Assembly: GCA_002747735.1 (NCBI GenBank) | Contig: PDQE01000030.1 | Span: 1 to 20,015, forward strand | Source: Flavobacteriales bacterium | Lineage (GTDB): Bacteria > Bacteroidota > Bacteroidia > Flavobacteriales > Flavobacteriaceae | DNA length: 20,015 nt | Direction of reading: 5' to 3' | Shown: piece after piece, positions 16,930-20,015 of the stretch | Position numbering within the stretch: the stretch's first letter is position 1 | Layout of the letters: the number at the start of each line of letters is the position of its first letter | Position numbers and translations under genes: made by a program | The notes under the pieces: generated by a model | Databases searched by the model: none | Told to the model about the DNA's origin: nothing | Seen by the model: only the letters and a program-made list of their open reading frames with translations

Positions 16930-17949
16930 TTATAAATTTAGAACGTTCAATAATTTATTCAAATCTTTTCGGGTATGATTGGCCGTAATTACTATACGGT
17001 TCATCGTTTTCTTATAAGTAGGATATTTAAACCTGCTGATAATTATATCGGCATCAGCCAACTTGTCAAAAATAGCATCATCATCAAAATAAAGTACCGG
17101 ATAGTTTTTGTTAAATGTAACACTTTTATTATCCAAATTATTTTTAATATAGGTTAAATTTTTGAATAACTTTTTTCGCTGCTCTCTGTAAAAATTTCCC
17201 GATTGCAGAAAAGCCTCCAAATACGTGGCATTTGCCGGAGAAGAGGAAGTAAACGTGCTTTGCTCTTTTAAAGTATCAATAAATTCGCAGCTTCCGCCAA
17301 TGATACCTCCGGACAAACTGAAAGCTTTACTCAACGAAGAAGCTACCACAATATTATTTACGTTTTGCAAATCTAATGAACTAAAAATTCCACTGCCATT
17401 TTTTCCTAAAACTCCTATGGCATGAGACTCATCTAGCAACAAAGTTATTTGCTTTTTAGGATTGATGTTTTTTAAAATATCAAAATTTGTGGGGTTTACC
17501 ATTCCGCTTTCTATAGCATCAGCAGTGATGACTATTTTTTCTGCTTTATCAGAAAGCAATTCTTTATCTAATTTTCCTGCTACTACAACCGGTGTACTTT
17601 TTGGGGCAACGATAGCAGGATGTGTTTTTGGGAAATGAAAAAACCTGTAATTCCGGTCTCCAAAATAATCTACAACCAATTTACCCGCCAGCGTCCCCGA
17701 AGAGACCGATAGCACCTTATCGGCTCCTATAAAACGGGCAAAGTAATCTTCAAACCTATTAAAAATACCCAGTTTTACATTGGAATTTCTTGAGCTACCG
17801 TAAAAAGTTCCCCATTTTTTAAGGGCAATAACTAAATTTTCTTTAAATCCGCTATGTGTAGCCATGCCCAAATAGGCCGTTCCGCCAAAATAAAGGTAAG
17901 ATACGCTGCCTAATTTAATTGTATTATCAGGAAAGTGGTCTAATATCAT
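16930..17949 (-). CDS. BioF-like PLP-dependent aminotransferase class I/II (alpha-oxoamine synthase type)
   Basis: The protein has 339 residues of fold-type I. Residues resembling 8-amino-7-oxononanoate synthase are visible: GSSRNSN (51-57), a SVSSGTLAG loop (81-89), His110 that would stack on the cofactor, DESHAIGV (173-180) with the Asp that contacts the pyridine nitrogen, and Lys208 in SSLSKAFSLSGG as the Schiff-base lysine. It is shorter than BioF (about 385), and no biotin genes are near, so it probably does not make biotin. Its start directly abuts the stop codon of the dipeptide epimerase gene (17950-17952). That implies coupling and a shared role, plausibly metabolism of amino acids from murein peptides or dipeptides; this is inference. 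Confidence 0.85.
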   Translation of the reverse strand: MILDHFPDNTIKLGSVSYLYFGGTAYLGMATHSGFKENLVIALKKWGTFYGSSRNSNVKLGIFNRFEDYFARFIGADKVLSVSSGTLAGKLVVDYFGDRNYRFFHFPKTHPAIVAPKSTPVVVAGKLDKELLSDKAEKIVITADAIESGMVNPTNFDILKNINPKKQITLLLDESHAIGVLGKNGSGIFSSLDLQNVNNIVVASSLSKAFSLSGGIIGGSCEFIDTLKEQSTFTSSSPANATYLEAFLQSGNFYREQRKKLFKNLTYIKNNLDNKSVTFNKNYPVLYFDDDAIFDKLADADIIISRFKYPTYKKTMNRIVITANHTRKDLNKLLNVLNL

Positions 17950-18966
17950 TTACTGTTGTATTAAAGCTACGCCGGTGCCGTTTAAATCACTATAATGCAC
18001 TACACCGTTTTTTATGGTTACGCCGGTGGCAATATCTTCTGCCAGAAGCAAGGCCCCGTCCATATCTACATAATCCAGCAATGGCAGTAAATGGGCTATG
18101 GCAGAAATCCCTACCGTAGATTCTGTCATGCAACCTACCATGGTCTTCATTTGTAATTTTCTTGCTTTTTCCAACATACGTTTGGCTGAGGTTAGTCCGC
18201 CGCATTTTGTCAATTTTACATTTACACCGTGAAAATGCAGGTGGCATTTTTCTATATCGGATTCTATCTGGCAACTTTCATCGGCAATGACCGGTAAAAC
18301 TGAATTTTTAAAGACTTCTTTATGCCCCTGCCAGTCGTCTTCCGGCAGCGGTTGTTCTAAAAACTCTACGCCCAGTTGTTTAAGTGCTTTGGCATTAGAA
18401 ATGGTTTCTTCGGCAGTCCAACCACAGTTGGCATCTATCCTAAATACTGCATCGGTATGTTCTCGCAGGGCTTTTACTATTTCTATGTCATTTTCAGTAC
18501 CTAATTTTATTTTGTAAATAGGCCAAGGCAATTCTTTTAATTTAGTCACCATTTTATCAATAGTATCTATGCCAATGGTATAGTCTGAGAGTGGATTTCT
18601 GCTGGTGTCTAAACCCCAATATTCAAAAAGTTTTACTCCTTTTCGTTTAGTGTATATGTCGCAATACGCCAAATCTAAAGCACATAAGGCAAACATATTA
18701 TTCTTAAGGTACGGATACATGATATCCCAAAATTTTTCGGGTGTTTCACCATTGGTATCCTTTATTAAAGAACTTATAGATTTTAAATCTTTGGACATTT
18801 TTTCTATGGTAACACCGTAATAGGGATTAGAAGTAGCTTCGCCATAACCGGAATATCTGCCGTCTTTTATTTCTACAACCAAAGATGGTTGTACATCTCT
18901 GGATTCTCTGGAAATAGTAAAGGTATGTTTTAACTTAAGTTGATAAGGATGTAAAATAAGTTCCAT
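17950..18966 (-). CDS. Dipeptide epimerase (L-Ala-D/L-Glu epimerase type, enolase superfamily)
   Basis: The protein has 338 residues from the ATG at 18966; an in-frame TTG at 18975 would add three residues and is less likely. Catalytic Lys152 and Lys154 lie in YKIKLG. The metal ligands are Asp178 (RIDANCGW), Glu204 (FLEQPLP) and Asp229 (ADESC), and a second catalytic Lys254 lies in KLTKCGG. The DMDG motif with Asp301 and Asp303 near the C-terminus is the hallmark of dipeptide-binding members. The family inverts the alpha carbon of the second residue in dipeptides such as L-Ala-D-Glu released during murein recycling; other dipeptide specificities are known. It is cytoplasmic and magnesium-dependent. 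It is the first gene of a two-gene unit with the PLP enzyme. Confidence 0.9.
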   Translation of the reverse strand: MELILHPYQLKLKHTFTISRESRDVQPSLVVEIKDGRYSGYGEATSNPYYGVTIEKMSKDLKSISSLIKDTNGETPEKFWDIMYPYLKNNMFALCALDLAYCDIYTKRKGVKLFEYWGLDTSRNPLSDYTIGIDTIDKMVTKLKELPWPIYKIKLGTENDIEIVKALREHTDAVFRIDANCGWTAEETISNAKALKQLGVEFLEQPLPEDDWQGHKEVFKNSVLPVIADESCQIESDIEKCHLHFHGVNVKLTKCGGLTSAKRMLEKARKLQMKTMVGCMTESTVGISAIAHLLPLLDYVDMDGALLLAEDIATGVTIKNGVVHYSDLNGTGVALIQQ

Positions 18967-19307
18967 AACAGACAAATTTAAGAATTAAACTCCGGCTTAT
19001 TTTTTTATTTCAAATATATCTATTTAAACCCGATTTTTGGTAATTGTAAAAAAATTACAGGCTTTAGATCTTGATGAAACAGCTACCAGATTTTTAAGCT
19101 ATGAGGCCTATGCCAAATTTTATTTTTGGGTTTTAATACAAACCATATACTGCTTTAAAATTACCTAAAATCCGGCAATTAAGCCGGTAAAATGGCTAAG
19201 TTTTTTATAGCCAAAATATATTTAGGAAAAGATTGATAAATTTCTATAATATGTTTAATTTTTAAGCGTTATACAGCGTAACAAATTTTAAAAATTGAAT
19301 TAAGAGA
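18967..19307. other. Intergenic region with short hairpins and a repeat-like segment
   Basis: No protein gene is supported here. On the minus strand a TAAATTTG box (18973-18980) lies right before the epimerase ATG. CCGGC (19172-19176) pairs with GCCGG (19183-19187), and TGGCTA (19193-19198) pairs with TAGCCA (19208-19213), giving two small adjacent hairpins. The segment 19134-19170 resembles the start of the repeat at 19919. A near-consensus TATGTTTA (19250-19257) may serve the gene at 19308. Confidence 0.5.
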
Positions 19308-19908
19308 ATGAGAAAAATTACAATGTTTTTTATGTTGTTTTTTGCTGTATTTACGTATGCACAGAACGATGATGACACAATTACTAGTAACGATGTAAGG
19401 CCTTACAGAATAGGCTTAAAAATAGGAGTTCCTAATGTTGCCAGTTTAGAATTTGAGTATTTAACTCCGCTTTTAAATAACCGTGTTGCACCTTTTGCAA
19501 ACTATATAGGTAGCCGTCGTAATTTTGATGAAATTAAGGCACGTTTAAATATTTTTGAATTGGGTTCCAATATTTACATAAGCAAAAATAATGAAGGTAG
19601 GGGTTTATATGGTAGTATTTCATATCAAAACATCAGTGGAAAAGCTGATATTCAAGATTATGAACCTGAAAACAATAATCCGGATGGTACTATAAAATAC
19701 GATGGTACTTCTAAAACCAAAGTAAGCTATAACGGCATTAACTTAAAATTTGGTGCAAAATTGGGTAGAAAATTCTTTTTTTAAGGGCACTTATCAAGGT
19801 AGAAGTGTACAAGATGTGTACTCTATTAAAGAGAATATTGAAGATGCACCGGTAGTTGAACCGAACGGTTTCCCGATATTTAATTTAGGATTTGGATTTG
19901 CATTTTAG
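19308..19908 (+). pseudogene. Small outer-membrane beta-barrel protein, frameshifted in a T7 run
   Basis: The first frame has a signal peptide (about 1-18, ending VFTYAQ) and alternating beta-strand patterns, for example YRIGLKIG, SLEFEYLTP, GLYGSISYQNISG and GINLKFGAKLG. It stops at the TAA at 19782-19784. A run of seven T at 19776-19782 causes this. With six T the frame continues as KGTYQGRSVQDVY and ends FPIFNLGFGFAF before the TAG at 19906-19908. That C-terminal aromatic residue with alternating hydrophobics is the outer-membrane beta signal. Restored, the protein has 199 residues, a small barrel of the OMP_b-brl type. It is either a recent frameshift, a phase-variable or slippage site, or a one-base sequencing error. 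An AAGAGA precedes the ATG closely. Confidence 0.8.
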
Positions 19909-19920
19909 ATCAAAACAATA

Positions 19921-20015
19921 ATACCAGTTCTGCTTTAAAAATACTCAAAAAATAAAATGATGAATTTTTGTGATAGATAAGGCGTAAAAATTAAGTATAG
20001 CCGTAGCTATAGTTT
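19921..20015. repeat. Probable half of a palindromic dispersed repeat, cut by the window end
   Basis: After the barrel gene no coding frame is visible. TATAGC (19996-20001) and GCTATA (20006-20011) form a hairpin with loop CGTA, extended by AA/TT across one mismatch. The outer start ATACCAGTTCTGCTTTAAAAA resembles 19134-19170. It looks like the left arm of a MITE-like or intergenic repeat; the right arm would lie outside the window. Confidence 0.35.

Noticed and set aside
19037..19168. 43-codon open frame beginning with TTG.
   Set aside because: It has no ATG, no recognisable product and overlaps repeat-like DNA. It is probably chance or a remnant.

Overview
The window looks like a chromosomal segment of a Bacteroidota bacterium, most likely from the class Flavobacteriia. 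It is AT-rich. Several upstream regions carry the Bacteroidetes -7 promoter box TAnnTTTG, and strong Shine-Dalgarno sequences are largely absent. Typical families are present: an AlbA_2-domain protein, a DUF4292 lipoprotein, an EnvC-like murein hydrolase activator and a short Bacteroidetes-type ComEC. I see no rRNA, tRNA, CRISPR array, prophage or transposase gene. Most of the window is ordinary housekeeping DNA.

Layout. 1-2500: an AlbA_2-domain protein (+), a convergent single-haem cytochrome c (-), and a broken short-chain dehydrogenase (+). 2490-8798: a leftward block of envelope and cell-surface genes, read in transcription order as comEC, a sugar-phosphate nucleotidyltransferase, a TPR protein, a DUF4292 lipoprotein and an EnvC-like LytM protein. 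8799-12481: korAB, encoding a 2-oxoacid:ferredoxin oxidoreductase, flanked by two unusually structured intergenic regions. 12482-16285: gyrB, malate dehydrogenase and a small exported protein. 16355-18966: an OsmC-family protein, then a tightly packed pair of a BioF-like PLP enzyme and a dipeptide epimerase (all -). 19308-19908: a small outer-membrane beta-barrel protein broken by one extra T in a T7 run. The window ends in what looks like half of a palindromic dispersed repeat.

The best candidate for something undescribed lies around korAB. Upstream (about 8977-9135) is a promoter-like box, two tandem copies of AATCAACCCAATTT and a terminator hairpin. Downstream (about 12266-12343) is a hairpin whose loop carries the exact 14-nt complement, AAATTGGGTTGATT, followed directly by a strong terminator. 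Together these suggest two small RNAs, or an attenuated leader plus an RNA from the 3' end, that pair with each other and bracket the operon. The complementarity and hairpins are seen directly; the regulatory circuit is inference.

Two genes are disrupted. The short-chain dehydrogenase has lost about 18 codons plus one base, removing the cofactor-discriminating part of the Rossmann fold. The beta-barrel gene has a single-base homopolymer frameshift that could be biological or a sequencing error.
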